From: CAZPHU01 sp964419255
Lineage (GTDB): Bacteria > Fibrobacterota > Chitinivibrionia > Chitinivibrionales > CAYFVL01
Reading direction: 5' to 3'
Length of the DNA: 35,357 nucleotides
NCBI GenBank assembly: GCA_964419255.1
Contig: CAYQOU010000043.1
Span: 1 to 35,357 of the forward strand
How positions within the stretch are numbered: the first letter of the stretch is position 1; each line of letters opens with the position of its first letter. Made by a program: the position numbers and the translations under genes. Under the pieces are notes generated by a model. That model saw only the letters and a list, made by a program, of their open reading frames with translations, did no database searches and was not told the DNA's origin. Of the stretch, positions 9,148 through 17,817 are shown piece after piece.

Positions 9148-9882
9148 TCAATTATCCTGATTTTTTCTTTTTTGTTTTTGGAAACGACGCGCCCTGGCTT
9201 TTCGATTCCTCTCGGTTATAAGCACATCGATCTGCCTGGCAAGAAAATCGTACTCCGAAGGGTGAAGGCGCTGGCGGCTGTTGAGATAATTTACAAAATC
9301 GGTGCAGTTGTGACGGATCGGTATAGTCAGTCGACGGGCGAGGTTGCCTTTCTTTTGTGATGAGAAATCTCTCTTCTTTTGAGCCATTTCCTCAAATCGA
9401 TCCTGCTGCGCGCGCAACAACTCGATCGCACCCTGGATACCAACCATCCCGGCATGTCTCCTCATCTCTTCGGTGGCAAGGTCGTGAAGCAACGCTTCCA
9501 TGGTTGCGGTTTGTACCTCATAAGAACCTTTCGTACGGCCAAACCGGTGCTTTTCGAAGATACCGTAGAGTACTGACGCTGCATCCTTGATGGTGTCTTC
9601 GAAATGATGCTGCGTACCTCCAAGGACTTTTTTTATCCGTCGAATCGTTTTGTCCCGATCTTTGTCGGCATTTTTTGTTTTCTGGGTAAAAGGATTTTTT
9701 CGGGTGTCATCCCCATAGACATCAAGAAGAGCATCGACACATCTTTCCAGCTCCTGAAGAAGTTCTCTGCCATGGCCATCAGTATGGGGTAAATGTTCTC
9801 GCAGATGAGGAAGCATTTGCCGTCCAAGTATTCCCCAGTCGATTGTGTCATACAGGTAATATCTGATAGAGCTGATTTTCAT
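9148..9882 (-). CDS. DUF6261-like helical protein
   Basis: 244 residues, soluble, mainly helical, strongly basic at the C-terminus (ITERNRKARARRFQKQKRK). The general pattern resembles DUF6261 proteins of Bacteroidota: a short N-terminal motif with paired aromatics, a central D-K-x-R-D-x-T segment, a helix with V-L-Y-G-I-F, and a late region ending in F-V-N-Y-L-N. Length (about 240) also fits. The assignment is from memory of the family pattern and is moderate at best. The function of DUF6261 is not known to me. The gene lies alone upstream of rapA with a 619 nt gap. The ATG at 9882 is preceded by aggaatagtccc, a reasonable but distant ribosome binding site. Confidence 0.6.
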   Translation of the reverse strand: MKISSIRYYLYDTIDWGILGRQMLPHLREHLPHTDGHGRELLQELERCVDALLDVYGDDTRKNPFTQKTKNADKDRDKTIRRIKKVLGGTQHHFEDTIKDAASVLYGIFEKHRFGRTKGSYEVQTATMEALLHDLATEEMRRHAGMVGIQGAIELLRAQQDRFEEMAQKKRDFSSQKKGNLARRLTIPIRHNCTDFVNYLNSRQRLHPSEYDFLARQIDVLITERNRKARARRFQKQKRKNQDN

Positions 9883-9959
9883 GGGACTATTCCTGAAAAA
9901 GAGTGAATGGTTTGAACACCTGAAATCAGGGTTCGATGGATATCACAGCCGTCGGCTTC

Positions 9960-10400
9960 ATACCAATAATATAGTATCTGTAAGAATACAAACGAATATA
10001 CTTATTTATAAATATTATTCTCATATAGATGAGCCATAATAGATATAAATAATATCAACCTGAATATAATATAGAAATAACTACTCAATAATGAATGATA
10101 AAATGATAGATAGATAATTTATACCGTAAAAATAATTTTATCTATGAGATAATATTTGTTGAGATAATAAAATTAATCCTGGAATCATCTATAATAATAT
10201 TGATAAGAATAGATATATTTTCTTATGATAATATTTTATAATAAACTTTCCTATATACAATTTTATGCTGTTCTATATAATGATATTGATAATGATAAAA
10301 ATGTTTTTCTTTATGCACTTGGATATTTTCATGAAAAATAATTTTATATTCTTCTGATATAGATAAATGTAGCTGGTTTTTATTTTATTTCTGTTGTTAT
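9960..10400. other. Extremely AT-rich intergenic block with many GATA-type words
   Basis: By hand count, 69 of 360 bases are G or C at 10021-10380 (about 19%), against roughly half or more in neighbouring genes. Short words such as gataat, agata and tgataa recur on the plus strand throughout. No stable coding frame was found. It separates the minus-strand DUF6261-like gene from two repeat copies and the plus-strand helicase genes. It may be a promoter-rich or nucleoid-protein-bound segment, or foreign DNA; there is no direct evidence for a replication origin, as no DnaA-box cluster was recognised. Confidence 0.75.
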
Positions 10401-10407
10401 TGTACCT

Positions 10408-10556
10408 GAATTGATCCGTTGAGTGGATAAGTCGTGCAATCCCTGAGGGCAGATGGGTTGAAGCAATCGCGTGGTATGAGCTCCGCGGTATTTCCACGAT
10501 TGCTGAAGCCCTTACGACTCAAGAGATTAGCTACTTGCCGCGAGAGTGTCGCTAAA
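10408..10556 (+). repeat. Dispersed repeat family, copy B
   Basis: It shares the ordered blocks gagtggataagtcgtgcaat, gcagatgggttgaagcaatc, cggtatttccacgattgctg and ccgcgagagtgtcgct with copies A and C. Inside it, gcaatcgcgtgg and ccacgattgc can pair with one bulge, so a transcript would fold into a central hairpin. A 74-codon minus-strand frame crossing this copy and the AT-rich block is not considered real. Confidence 0.75.
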
Positions 10557-10675
10557 TTCTGGTTATATCTCTTACATCTTGTCGGAGATCATCAGCCATA
10601 ATCAATGAATCCGACTACCTCTCGTAATAAATAATGGGTATGATTAGACATACTTTACGTGTTTGGATGTATTTT

Positions 10676-10817
10676 TAGCTGAACTGAGAGTGGAAGATTT
10701 GCTCAATGCCTTGCGGCAGAAGCACTTGCGTGGAATACCCGCTTCGGTATTTCCAAAATTGCTGAAATTGTTCTGCTCCAAAGTGTTGAGCAAATCGCCG
10801 CGAGAGAATCGCTCAGT
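10676..10817 (+). repeat. Dispersed repeat family, copy C
   Basis: It matches copies A and B in the same orientation. The blocks gcggcagaagcacttgcgtgg, cggtatttccaaaattgctg and gagcaaatcgccgcgagaga are shared. The central part ggaatacc-cgcttc-ggtatttcc forms a hairpin. The copy ends about 90 nt before the start chosen for the DEAD-box helicase, so it may sit in that gene's 5' leader. Confidence 0.72.
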
Positions 10818-10906
10818 GTGTGTTTTATTCTTTCTGCTGTCTATTCCACGTTAAGATGCCAGCATTTATTAGAAAATTTTCAACAACTGGAAACAAATCA
10901 CGATTC

Positions 10907-12079
10907 ATGAAATTTAGAGACATAGCATTCCGTCCGGAAATACAGACCGCCCTCGAAGAGATGGGCTTTGAAGACCTCTCTCCGATTCAGGAAAAGACCC
11001 TTCTGCCGATTCTCGAGCAGCGCGACATAATCGCCATTGCCCAGACAGGCTCCGGAAAGACCAGCGCCTGCGGGATTCCGCTTATTCAGCTGATCGATGA
11101 GGAAAACAAAGCCGTGCAGGTTCTGGTGATGGTCCCGACGCGGGAGCTTGCGCTTCAATATGAAGACGAACTTCGTGATATCGGACGCTACACCAAAGTG
11201 CAGTGCGCGTCGGTATATGGCGGAACACCGATGAGCATGCAACGTCAACAGCTCAAGGCGGGGGTGCATATTCTGGTGGCGACTCCGGGGCGACTTATCG
11301 ATGTGCTGCATACCGGCGAGCTGGAATTCGGCAATCTTCGTACGCTGGTGCTGGATGAAGCCGATGAGATGTTAAAAATGGGTTTTCTGGAGGATATGCA
11401 GTTTATCATGTCCTGTATCGTAGGTCATCACCAGAAACTACTCTTTTCGGCTACCATGCCCAAAACACTGGATCATCTGATACATCAGTTTCTCGATGAC
11501 CCGATCCGCATCGAGCTCAACCTGGTAGATGTCGCCCCCAGCTCCCTAACCCATGAATTCATTTATGTGCCGCGGCCCGGAGATCGCGAAGAGAAGCTGT
11601 TTGAGTTTCTCGACGACCGCAGCAGGTATCGCCAGGTGCTGATTTTCTGTAACAGCCGATTCAAGGGTGAGCATCTGTTCAAAAAAATACGGCGAGTCCC
11701 GGAAAAAAGCGACTACCTTCACGGCGGAATGGAGCAGGATAAACGCACACGAATTTTCGACAAATTCAAGCGAGGAACCCTTCCGATACTGCTCGCGACT
11801 GATGTTGCCGGCAGAGGTCTGGATTTCTCGAATGTGTCACATATAATCAACTATGATTTTCCGCAGGATTCGGTGACATACACCCACCGCACTGGTCGCG
11901 CCGGGCGTATGGGTAAGAAGGGCGTGGCGCGCTCCTTTGTCACCACCCGGGATATCCAAACCTGTTATCAGATAATCGAGACAAACAACATCGAGCCGGT
12001 ATGGCTGAGCCCTCCCCCATCAAAAGATCGACAGCAGGCCGGAAAGAGGCGTACCCACCACCGGCGCGTGCGCCGGTAG
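10907..12079 (+). CDS. DEAD-box ATP-dependent RNA helicase
   Basis: 390 residues from ATG 10907. Upstream in-frame starts add a Cys/Phe-rich piece that overlaps the repeat-derived leader and does not resemble the family. Motifs in order: Q-motif region SPIQEK (Q28), motif I AQTGSGKT (45-52), PTREL (77-81), TPGR (126-129), DEAD (150-153), SAT (181-183), LIFCNSR (245-251), ATDVAGRGLDF (297-307) and HRTGRAGR (327-334). The protein is a near-minimal helicase core with a short basic tail (KRRTHHRRVRR) that could bind RNA. It belongs to the DeaD/RhlE/SrmB group, with roles in RNA unwinding, ribosome assembly or mRNA turnover; the exact subfamily is not resolved. The last codons form a GC-rich hairpin (12061-12076). 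recQ follows 327 nt downstream. Confidence 0.93.
   Translation: MKFRDIAFRPEIQTALEEMGFEDLSPIQEKTLLPILEQRDIIAIAQTGSGKTSACGIPLIQLIDEENKAVQVLVMVPTRELALQYEDELRDIGRYTKVQCASVYGGTPMSMQRQQLKAGVHILVATPGRLIDVLHTGELEFGNLRTLVLDEADEMLKMGFLEDMQFIMSCIVGHHQKLLFSATMPKTLDHLIHQFLDDPIRIELNLVDVAPSSLTHEFIYVPRPGDREEKLFEFLDDRSRYRQVLIFCNSRFKGEHLFKKIRRVPEKSDYLHGGMEQDKRTRIFDKFKRGTLPILLATDVAGRGLDFSNVSHIINYDFPQDSVTYTHRTGRAGRMGKKGVARSFVTTRDIQTCYQIIETNNIEPVWLSPPPSKDRQQAGKRRTHHRRVRR
12061..12076 (+). repeat. Perfect GC hairpin at the end of the DEAD-box gene
   Basis: ccggcgc-gt-gcgccgg is a 7 bp perfect palindromic stem overlapping the last codons, directly before the TAG stop. No U-tract follows, so it is not a standard intrinsic terminator. 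It may stabilise the mRNA 3' end. Confidence 0.5.
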
Positions 12080-12406
12080 TGTACGCGTGCGCCGTTAATG
12101 TATCTGCACCATCCACCCGGTGAGATACGGCCTTTTCGGATTTAGATTCCAGGTCTTACACCTCTTCTCCGACAATGGGAAGCGAGCAGGTACCGGAGGC
12201 TGCGATTCGCGCCGATCGGACAAACTCCATGCTCGCTCTCATAAGCTTTTGTATATTATCAGCTGTATATGACCTGAGTCTGACCAGGCCGTAGAATCAA
12301 TACGATTCGCTCGAAGCAATCAATTCAGGTGGAAAAGACGTTTTCGGCGCGTCTGCGAAAATCATTGGGGTTGGCTGATAACCTTCTCACGCTGGAGAAA
12401 ACAGAC
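12080..12406 (+). other. Gap between the DEAD-box gene and recQ, possible RNA fold
   Basis: No gene was seen. A second gtgcgcc copy follows the terminal hairpin. At about 12180-12237, gcgagca and tgctcgc can pair over some 50 nt, with an inner ggag/ctcc pairing, followed by ataagctttt. This might be a terminator-like or leader structure upstream of recQ, but the support is weak. Confidence 0.3.
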
Positions 12407-14341
12407 ATGAATCACATCGAATCACCAGATCTGCACAATCATCTCGAATCGACCTTCGGATTTTCCGAATTCAAGCAGGGTCAGCTTGAAACTATACAGA
12501 AGATTATGGCCGGGGAATCGGTGGCGGCCATTTTTCCGACTGGTGCGGGAAAATCTCTCTGCTATCAGCTTCCTGCCCTGCTGCTGCCGGGTATAACCCT
12601 GGTTGTCTCTCCGCTTCTTTCTCTGATGCACGATCAGCTGGCCTTTCTCAGACAGAAAAACATCCCAGCCGCATCCCTGGACTCGACGCTAAGCCGGGAG
12701 CAGTATCACGATGCGCTGAGCAGAGCCGAAGGCGGGCAGCTTAAGGTTCTCATGATCTCCGTGGAGCGGTTTCGCAACGAACGGTTCCGTAATCATCTGA
12801 GCAGAATGAACATATCCCTCATGGTGGTGGATGAGGCACACTGTATTTCTGAATGGGGGCATAATTTCCGACCGGAATATCTTAAACTCCCGCTATACAA
12901 ACAAGAATTTTCGATAAAGCAGAGCCTGCTTCTTACCGCGACCGCGACCGCATCGGTGGCCGAGGATATGCGCAAGAAGTTTGACATACCCTCGGACAAT
13001 GTCATTCGAACCGGGTTTTATCGCAAAAACCTTCATATACACGTTCTTCCCGTCAGGGAAAAGCAGAAAACGGATCTGCTGATAGAGCGGTTGAAAGAGG
13101 GCACAGATAAACTGCCCGCTATCGTGTACGTGACGTTGCAGAAGAGCGCGGAGAAAGTGGCCGAACAACTCACAGAGGCGGGCATTCAGGCATCCGCGTA
13201 TCATGCGGGAATGAAAAACGATCACCGCGCACAGGTGCAGAATGAGTTTATGGCCGGCTCGATAAACTGTGTGGTGGCCACCATAGCATTTGGTATGGGT
13301 ATCGATAAGAGCGACGTCCGTTCGATCATCCATTTCGACCTGCCCAAGTCGATCGAAGGATACAGCCAGGAGATAGGGCGAGCGGGCCGGGACGACGGGG
13401 ATGCGTCATGTGTGCTCTTTGCAAACCAGAGCGGCATGGTTACACTGCAGAATTTTGTCTTCGGGGATACGCCCGACAAGCACTCTCTTTCTGTTCTCCT
13501 CAACGAGATCGCCGGCGCCGGTGTCAACTGGGAGGTGCAACTCTACTCTCTGTCGATGAGCACCAACATCCGGCAGCTTCCCCTCAAGACTGCTCTGGTG
13601 TATCTGGAAATCGAAGGGGTAATAACCTCCCTTTACAGCTACTTTGCGGAGTACCGTTTCAAGACGAATCTGAGCGGAAAGCAGATATTGTCCAACTTTT
13701 CGGGTGAAAAAAGGGCATTTCTTGGAAAGCTGCTTTCTTACAGCCGCCCGAAGAAAACCTGGATCGATATCGATCTTCACCTGTTCGCGCAGGAATGCGG
13801 CTATGAACGAAAAAGAGCGGTGGCCGCTCTGGAGTATCTTGATAACGCGGGACTGATCGAGCTTACCGCCAGGCAGGCGGTGGATGTGTACAAGGTAAAT
13901 GACCATGCCATTGAGGTTGACACGCTCGCGGAAAAACTCCACCAGAAGTTTCTTTCCAACGAGCGCTATCAGGTTAACCGTATCTCGGAGATGATTCGTT
14001 TTTTTGAGAATCACAGGTGTTTGTCATTTGAACTGGCCCGTTACTTTGGGGAAACGATAAACAGAGATAATTGCGGCCACTGCTCGGTATGTACGATCCG
14101 ACCGGTGAAGATGGAATCTCCGGCACAACGCAAGCCGCTGGAATCCTACGATATGAAAGAGATCACCCGGCAAATCAGGGAGGCGGCAGGAGATAGAGCA
14201 ACCAAACTGCTCATGGCGAAGTTTCTGTGTGGAATATCGACGCCGCTTTTCACGAAATTGAAGGCCTCGAAGATGAACGGTTTCGGAAAGCTGGAGGCAT
14301 ATCCGTTTGCGGAGGTTATGGCAGGTCTTGGTCGGGAGTAA
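12407..14341 (+). CDS. recQ: ATP-dependent DNA helicase RecQ
   Basis: 644 residues from ATG 12407, chosen because a ggag lies 9 nt upstream. An upstream in-frame GTG at 12329 is possible but has weaker support. Motifs: FKQGQLETI (motif 0 region, 22-30), Walker A PTGAGKS (44-50), DEAH (142-145) within the RecQ signature ISEWGHNFRPEY, and QEIGRAGRD in the second lobe. A zinc-binding set C538-x17-C556-x2-C559-x2-C562 follows FELARYFGE as in RecQ, then a winged-helix region (about 565-644). No clear HRDC domain is present, so the protein has core plus RQC only. The expected role is 3'-5' DNA unwinding in recombination and fork repair. Gene 14371-14967 begins 30 nt downstream and is probably co-transcribed. 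Confidence 0.94.
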   Translation: MNHIESPDLHNHLESTFGFSEFKQGQLETIQKIMAGESVAAIFPTGAGKSLCYQLPALLLPGITLVVSPLLSLMHDQLAFLRQKNIPAASLDSTLSREQYHDALSRAEGGQLKVLMISVERFRNERFRNHLSRMNISLMVVDEAHCISEWGHNFRPEYLKLPLYKQEFSIKQSLLLTATATASVAEDMRKKFDIPSDNVIRTGFYRKNLHIHVLPVREKQKTDLLIERLKEGTDKLPAIVYVTLQKSAEKVAEQLTEAGIQASAYHAGMKNDHRAQVQNEFMAGSINCVVATIAFGMGIDKSDVRSIIHFDLPKSIEGYSQEIGRAGRDDGDASCVLFANQSGMVTLQNFVFGDTPDKHSLSVLLNEIAGAGVNWEVQLYSLSMSTNIRQLPLKTALVYLEIEGVITSLYSYFAEYRFKTNLSGKQILSNFSGEKRAFLGKLLSYSRPKKTWIDIDLHLFAQECGYERKRAVAALEYLDNAGLIELTARQAVDVYKVNDHAIEVDTLAEKLHQKFLSNERYQVNRISEMIRFFENHRCLSFELARYFGETINRDNCGHCSVCTIRPVKMESPAQRKPLESYDMKEITRQIREAAGDRATKLLMAKFLCGISTPLFTKLKASKMNGFGKLEAYPFAEVMAGLGRE

Positions 14342-14370
14342 TACGAAAAAACTAATTTACCTGTGTGCCC

Positions 14371-14967
14371 ATGAAGTGTCTTAAATGTGAAGATTGTATC
14401 AGTAAACGAGAAAACTACGGCAGCGATGAGCGACCGTTATGTTTTCGCTGTTGGAATGCGTTGAAGAGTACTCGGGATCATACAGATACCCCCGGTATAT
14501 TCAAAATAATTGGTAAAGTGTTGATAGCAATCATCCATGTTGATGACTATGCCCTGGTTTCAAGAAAAGCCTGGCCCTCTAATAATCACGTGAAAACACG
14601 CTTCCGCCTTCGTTTTCCATCAGAAATTGTTCTTCTTGCGGCACTATTTTCATTGCGCTCACATTACCAGGAGAGTCTCAGGAACACACATGATCCCCAG
14701 ATGGCTATGCTCATAGCTGTTGCTTTCGGACTTGGGACCTACGCTGCATATTTCGGCCTTTTTCTTTCCCTGAAGTATAACATAACTATCACAAGATTTA
14801 CCTTTTTTGTAAATGCGGATGAATATGATGGTAAAAGTATATGGAGCAGAACACACAAATTGTTTACAATTGGTGTATTCACCTTCTGTTTGATGTTTCA
14901 ACATCCGATTTTTATCGAATGGTATGTTCGAATCGCCATGTTTATTGCCGGACTATTCGGAGCATAG
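14371..14967 (+). CDS. Zinc-ribbon multi-pass membrane protein of unknown function
   Basis: 198 residues. The N-terminus has CLKCEDC (C3, C6, C9) and a later CFRC pair, forming a probable zinc ribbon in the cytoplasm. About three or four hydrophobic segments follow (around IVLLAALFSL, AMLIAVAFGLGTYAAYFGLFLSL, LFTIGVFTFCLMF and a C-terminal IAMFIAGLFGA). No known family was recognised. It starts 30 nt after recQ in the same direction, but it is less GC-rich and has no evident link to DNA repair. ATG 14371 is chosen over an in-frame GTG two codons upstream. Confidence 0.7.
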   Translation: MKCLKCEDCISKRENYGSDERPLCFRCWNALKSTRDHTDTPGIFKIIGKVLIAIIHVDDYALVSRKAWPSNNHVKTRFRLRFPSEIVLLAALFSLRSHYQESLRNTHDPQMAMLIAVAFGLGTYAAYFGLFLSLKYNITITRFTFFVNADEYDGKSIWSRTHKLFTIGVFTFCLMFQHPIFIEWYVRIAMFIAGLFGA

Positions 14968-14982
14968 AAATAGAAAAGCCCA

Positions 14983-15023
14983 TACGGGAAAAGTACCCCG
15001 TACATCCGGATCTTCTCCCGGAT
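14983..15023. terminator. Convergent-gene hairpins, possible bidirectional terminator
   Basis: Two 6 bp stems lie between converging genes: tacggg/cccgta (14983-15002) and atccgg/ccggat (15004-15023). On the minus strand they are followed by a short U-rich stretch (cttttct). On the plus strand a cttttt run follows 8 nt later. Confidence 0.45.
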
Positions 15024-15027
15024 ACCA

Positions 15028-15996
15028 TCACCTTTTTCCATCAGAGTTGAGGTGAAGGTTTTTTCTCTGGGTGCCGCCATCGATTCTTCGCAGATACATG
15101 CCCGCGGCAACACCATCGATACTGCTGCGGCCGTGCGGCACCGTTACGCGACGTCCGGTGACCGTAAACAGCTCCATTTTACCTGGGCAGGATGCTGGGT
15201 TTGATTGATTTTTATTCAGCCTGCCGCCCGGATTTACAGCCAACGTATTTACCCGATCTATGTATTGCTCAACAGGCACGCTGAGAAGCGGATAGAATGT
15301 AAAGTCGTTTGTATCCCGGAAGGCGATATTTTCGAAAATAATTTCGTCATCATCGTTGAGAAAAAAACCGTGTATCCCCTCACAGGCCTCCGGTTTGGAA
15401 GCTACATAATCAGCTGTATCGGGATTTTCCACACGGGAAAAGTGCATAAATCTTTTCCCCACCAGTCCTGTATAGCCCGGATCCGTCAGGGATATGAACA
15501 TAGATATCGTGTCTGGTTCACCGGTGATCGAATCGTAGACGATTTGACGTGAATCACCAGACCGCCGATAAGTAAATTCATAATCTCCCGCACCGATATT
15601 CCCCTTTAGCACTCTCTCGATGGTTACCTCTACCTTTTCGCAATGATAGGAATATCCCTCGGAATCAAAATCACTGTAAAAACTCTCCACATCATTGACA
15701 ATACCGATAGTAACTATATTCGAGTTGGTATACCGGTTTACTATGTCCGACATCATACCGGTGGTGGAAACGGTTTTTTCCTTCAGATGCGGGTCCGGAT
15801 CGACAAAGTTCCAAGTATAACTGAACCGAACAATCATGTTTTGCTCCGATGAGCTGACAATTGTCGTATCCTCGATAAGAATAGGCATCGCCATACAGCA
15901 GGCATGCAGCGTATCGACTCGCAAAAATAGTGCGAACAAAACTGCAGCAAATATGGAAAGTTTTCTCTCAGAAAGTACCCAATAGCCGTTTCTCAT
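15028..15996 (-). CDS. Secreted or lipoprotein-like protein with a sorting-type C-terminal tail
   Basis: 322 residues. The N-terminus is basic then hydrophobic (LSIFAAVLFALFLRV) and ends in LHACC, which could be an imperfect lipobox or a plain signal peptide site. The middle is unrecognised and likely beta-rich. The end (about residues 275-315) reads MELFTVTGRRV then VAAGMYLRRIDGG, followed by basic residues. This pattern (x-D/T-x-x-G-R-x-V ... AGxYxxR) is typical of Por-type type IX secretion or Fibrobacter-type sorting domains. A gggag lies about 10 nt before the ATG. The gene converges on the recQ operon. The function is unknown; the protein is probably an exported surface or extracellular protein. 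Confidence 0.75.
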   Translation of the reverse strand: MRNGYWVLSERKLSIFAAVLFALFLRVDTLHACCMAMPILIEDTTIVSSSEQNMIVRFSYTWNFVDPDPHLKEKTVSTTGMMSDIVNRYTNSNIVTIGIVNDVESFYSDFDSEGYSYHCEKVEVTIERVLKGNIGAGDYEFTYRRSGDSRQIVYDSITGEPDTISMFISLTDPGYTGLVGKRFMHFSRVENPDTADYVASKPEACEGIHGFFLNDDDEIIFENIAFRDTNDFTFYPLLSVPVEQYIDRVNTLAVNPGGRLNKNQSNPASCPGKMELFTVTGRRVTVPHGRSSIDGVAAGMYLRRIDGGTQRKNLHLNSDGKR

Positions 15997-16140
15997 ATTT
16001 CATGCTCCCATAGTATTGTTTTTTGAGACTCAAATGTTGCAGTTTGAATAGTCGAACACAAGGGAATCGAGGTTCATTTTAAGATGGCGTCTGTCCGGAA
16101 TATTCACACCTGGTTCCTCTGTCATCCCTGTGGCGTTCTC

Positions 16141-16225
16141 CCGTCCCGCTTCAGGGGAAGTACCTGAGGACGGTAATCCATTTGGGGGTAAACAAGCCGG
16201 TGGGCCTTTTTTGGCCCCCGGCTTG
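16141..16225. terminator. Two long hairpins downstream of the acyl-CoA synthetase gene
   Basis: At 16193-16225, caagccggtgggcc and ggcccccggcttg form a stem of about 13 bp with one bulge around a six-T loop. At 16141-16172, ccgtcc..tcagg pairs with cctga..ggacgg. They lie just past the stop of the minus-strand acyl-CoA synthetase gene, so a termination or mRNA-end role is plausible, although the trailing T-tract is short. The surrounding words resemble dispersed intergenic palindromes like those at 5303-5408. A 70-codon frame covering them (16030-16242) is not credible. Confidence 0.5.
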
Positions 16226-16254
16226 CGTGGCGCTGCATTCATGGATACATATTC

Positions 16255-17817
16255 TTAATCAATGTGAGACATCACCAGCTTCAGGCACTTGTTTCTGTCG
16301 ATCTTTCCGTTGTGATTTTTGGGCAGATCGCGAGTCAGGATAACCTGCTCGGGCCACTTGTGCCTGTCAAGCAACCGAGTGGCGGCCTGAAGGATCTGCA
16401 ACTCGACTGTCTGGGTGTGTTTGGGGACGGTCAGAGCAAGAAGTTTATGATCCATCAACGGATCGGGAATCCCGATCACCGCCGCCTCCACAATCAGGCC
16501 GGTTGCCAGAAGCGCATCCTCCACCTCCTCCGGATTTACTCTGAACCCATTTACCTTCAGAAGATTGTCGTGCCTGCCGGTGATAAAGAAGTATCCATCC
16601 ACATCTTTATAAGCCATGTCGCCGGTCTTATAACCCAGTGGACTCAAAACCTTTGCGGTCCCCAGAGGATCCTTCCAGTAACCGCGCATGATGTTTTTGC
16701 CCGAGGCGATAAGCTCACCGGTTTTGCCCGCCGGCAAATCCTCTCCGTTCATATCGACTACACGGAGAACAACCCCGGGTATCTCCTGTCCGATACTGTC
16801 AATTTTAGACATATACTTATCCGGCCTTAAATATGACAGACGTGCCGAGGCCTCAGTGGCACCATACATGACAAATATTTCGGTGTGCTCTGGAAGAACC
16901 TTGCGCAACTCGATTTTTGTCTGCCGCGGCATATGCCCCCCCGCCTGCGAGCAATAACGCAGATAAACCAGCTTGTCGCGATACTCGATAAGCGGCGAGC
17001 GGTGCAGAAGATGTGCATAGGTTGAGGGGACCCCGGAAAAACCGGTCACCCGTTCATCGACCATCTGCTTGAGCACGTTGGCCGGATAGGCAAACTGGTT
17101 ATTGATAATGATGCGCCCTCCAACCGCAAAATGGGTATTGAGCAACGATTTGCCCATCACATACGTAAAGGGAAGAACAACCATCTGAATATCCTTCTCG
17201 GTCAACGAAAGGTACTGACAGATGGAGCTGGTATTATGCACGATATTCTCGTGGCTCAGCATCACGCCCTTTGGCTTGCCACTGGATCCGCTGGTGAAAA
17301 TTATGGAGGCGAGTGCCGAGGAGTCTTCGGAAACCAAAGGATTACTATTCTCCCCCTCCGTTAAGAAGTCGTCCCATTTCCAGACGTGGCCTTCTGGCAA
17401 AGGAAATGACATCGGCCCGATGACAACAAAGTGCTGCAGCGACTGGCAATCTATCTCCGCCTCTTGCAGGGCCGAAAGATGTTTAATATTGGTGACGATC
17501 ATGGAGGGTTCGATATGGGGAATCAGCTGACTGAGTGTTGATGGAGAGCTATAGGTGTTCAAAGGCACCGCAGCCGCTCCCGCCTTGAGAATCCCGTAAT
17601 AGGCGGCAATGTACTCAATACTGTTTTCCAAGAATAAGACGATACGATTGCCCGCCCCGATGCCCATCTGGCGGCAGTGAGTAGCAAAGCGGTTTGCCAT
17701 CTCGTTTATGTTACTGTATGTCGCACGTCGGTTTCCATCGACAACGGCATGTTTTTCCGGATAAAGCCTTGTGCTGTTTTCCAGAAAATGATGGATATGA
17801 GTAGTGTCGGAAAACAT
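16255..17817 (-). CDS. AMP-forming acyl-CoA synthetase / acyl-adenylating enzyme
   Basis: 520 residues, standard length for the ANL superfamily. The phosphate loop is TSGSSGKPKG (175-184). Further motifs are YGATE (318-322), YKTGD (396-400), GRHDNLLKVNGFRVNPEEVE (hinge and A8, 414-433), and NGKIDR with the adenylation lysine K505. It should activate a carboxylic acid with ATP and transfer it to CoA or a carrier. The substrate is not predictable: the family includes long-chain fatty acid and benzoate-type ligases as well as NRPS loading enzymes. No carrier domain is fused. The ATG at 17817 follows ggaaagga at good spacing. It is divergent from the glycan operon, so it may supply acyl groups for a glycan or lipid product, but the link is only positional. 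Confidence 0.9.
   Translation of the reverse strand: MFSDTTHIHHFLENSTRLYPEKHAVVDGNRRATYSNINEMANRFATHCRQMGIGAGNRIVLFLENSIEYIAAYYGILKAGAAAVPLNTYSSPSTLSQLIPHIEPSMIVTNIKHLSALQEAEIDCQSLQHFVVIGPMSFPLPEGHVWKWDDFLTEGENSNPLVSEDSSALASIIFTSGSSGKPKGVMLSHENIVHNTSSICQYLSLTEKDIQMVVLPFTYVMGKSLLNTHFAVGGRIIINNQFAYPANVLKQMVDERVTGFSGVPSTYAHLLHRSPLIEYRDKLVYLRYCSQAGGHMPRQTKIELRKVLPEHTEIFVMYGATEASARLSYLRPDKYMSKIDSIGQEIPGVVLRVVDMNGEDLPAGKTGELIASGKNIMRGYWKDPLGTAKVLSPLGYKTGDMAYKDVDGYFFITGRHDNLLKVNGFRVNPEEVEDALLATGLIVEAAVIGIPDPLMDHKLLALTVPKHTQTVELQILQAATRLLDRHKWPEQVILTRDLPKNHNGKIDRNKCLKLVMSHID

Noticed and set aside
9960..10400. A replication origin in the AT-rich block
   Set aside because: No cluster of DnaA-box-like words was found and no replication genes are nearby.
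10273..10497. A 74-codon minus-strand frame across the AT-rich block and repeat copy B
   Set aside because: It is composed of repeat sequence and poly-Ile/Lys from the AT-rich DNA; a chance frame.
5445..10817. A CRISPR array formed by the repeated blocks
   Set aside because: The copies are few, long, divergent and kilobases apart; no regular short repeats with spacers exist.
16030..16242. A 70-codon minus-strand frame after the acyl-CoA synthetase
   Set aside because: It is encoded by two long hairpins and has a proline/glycine-rich random composition.
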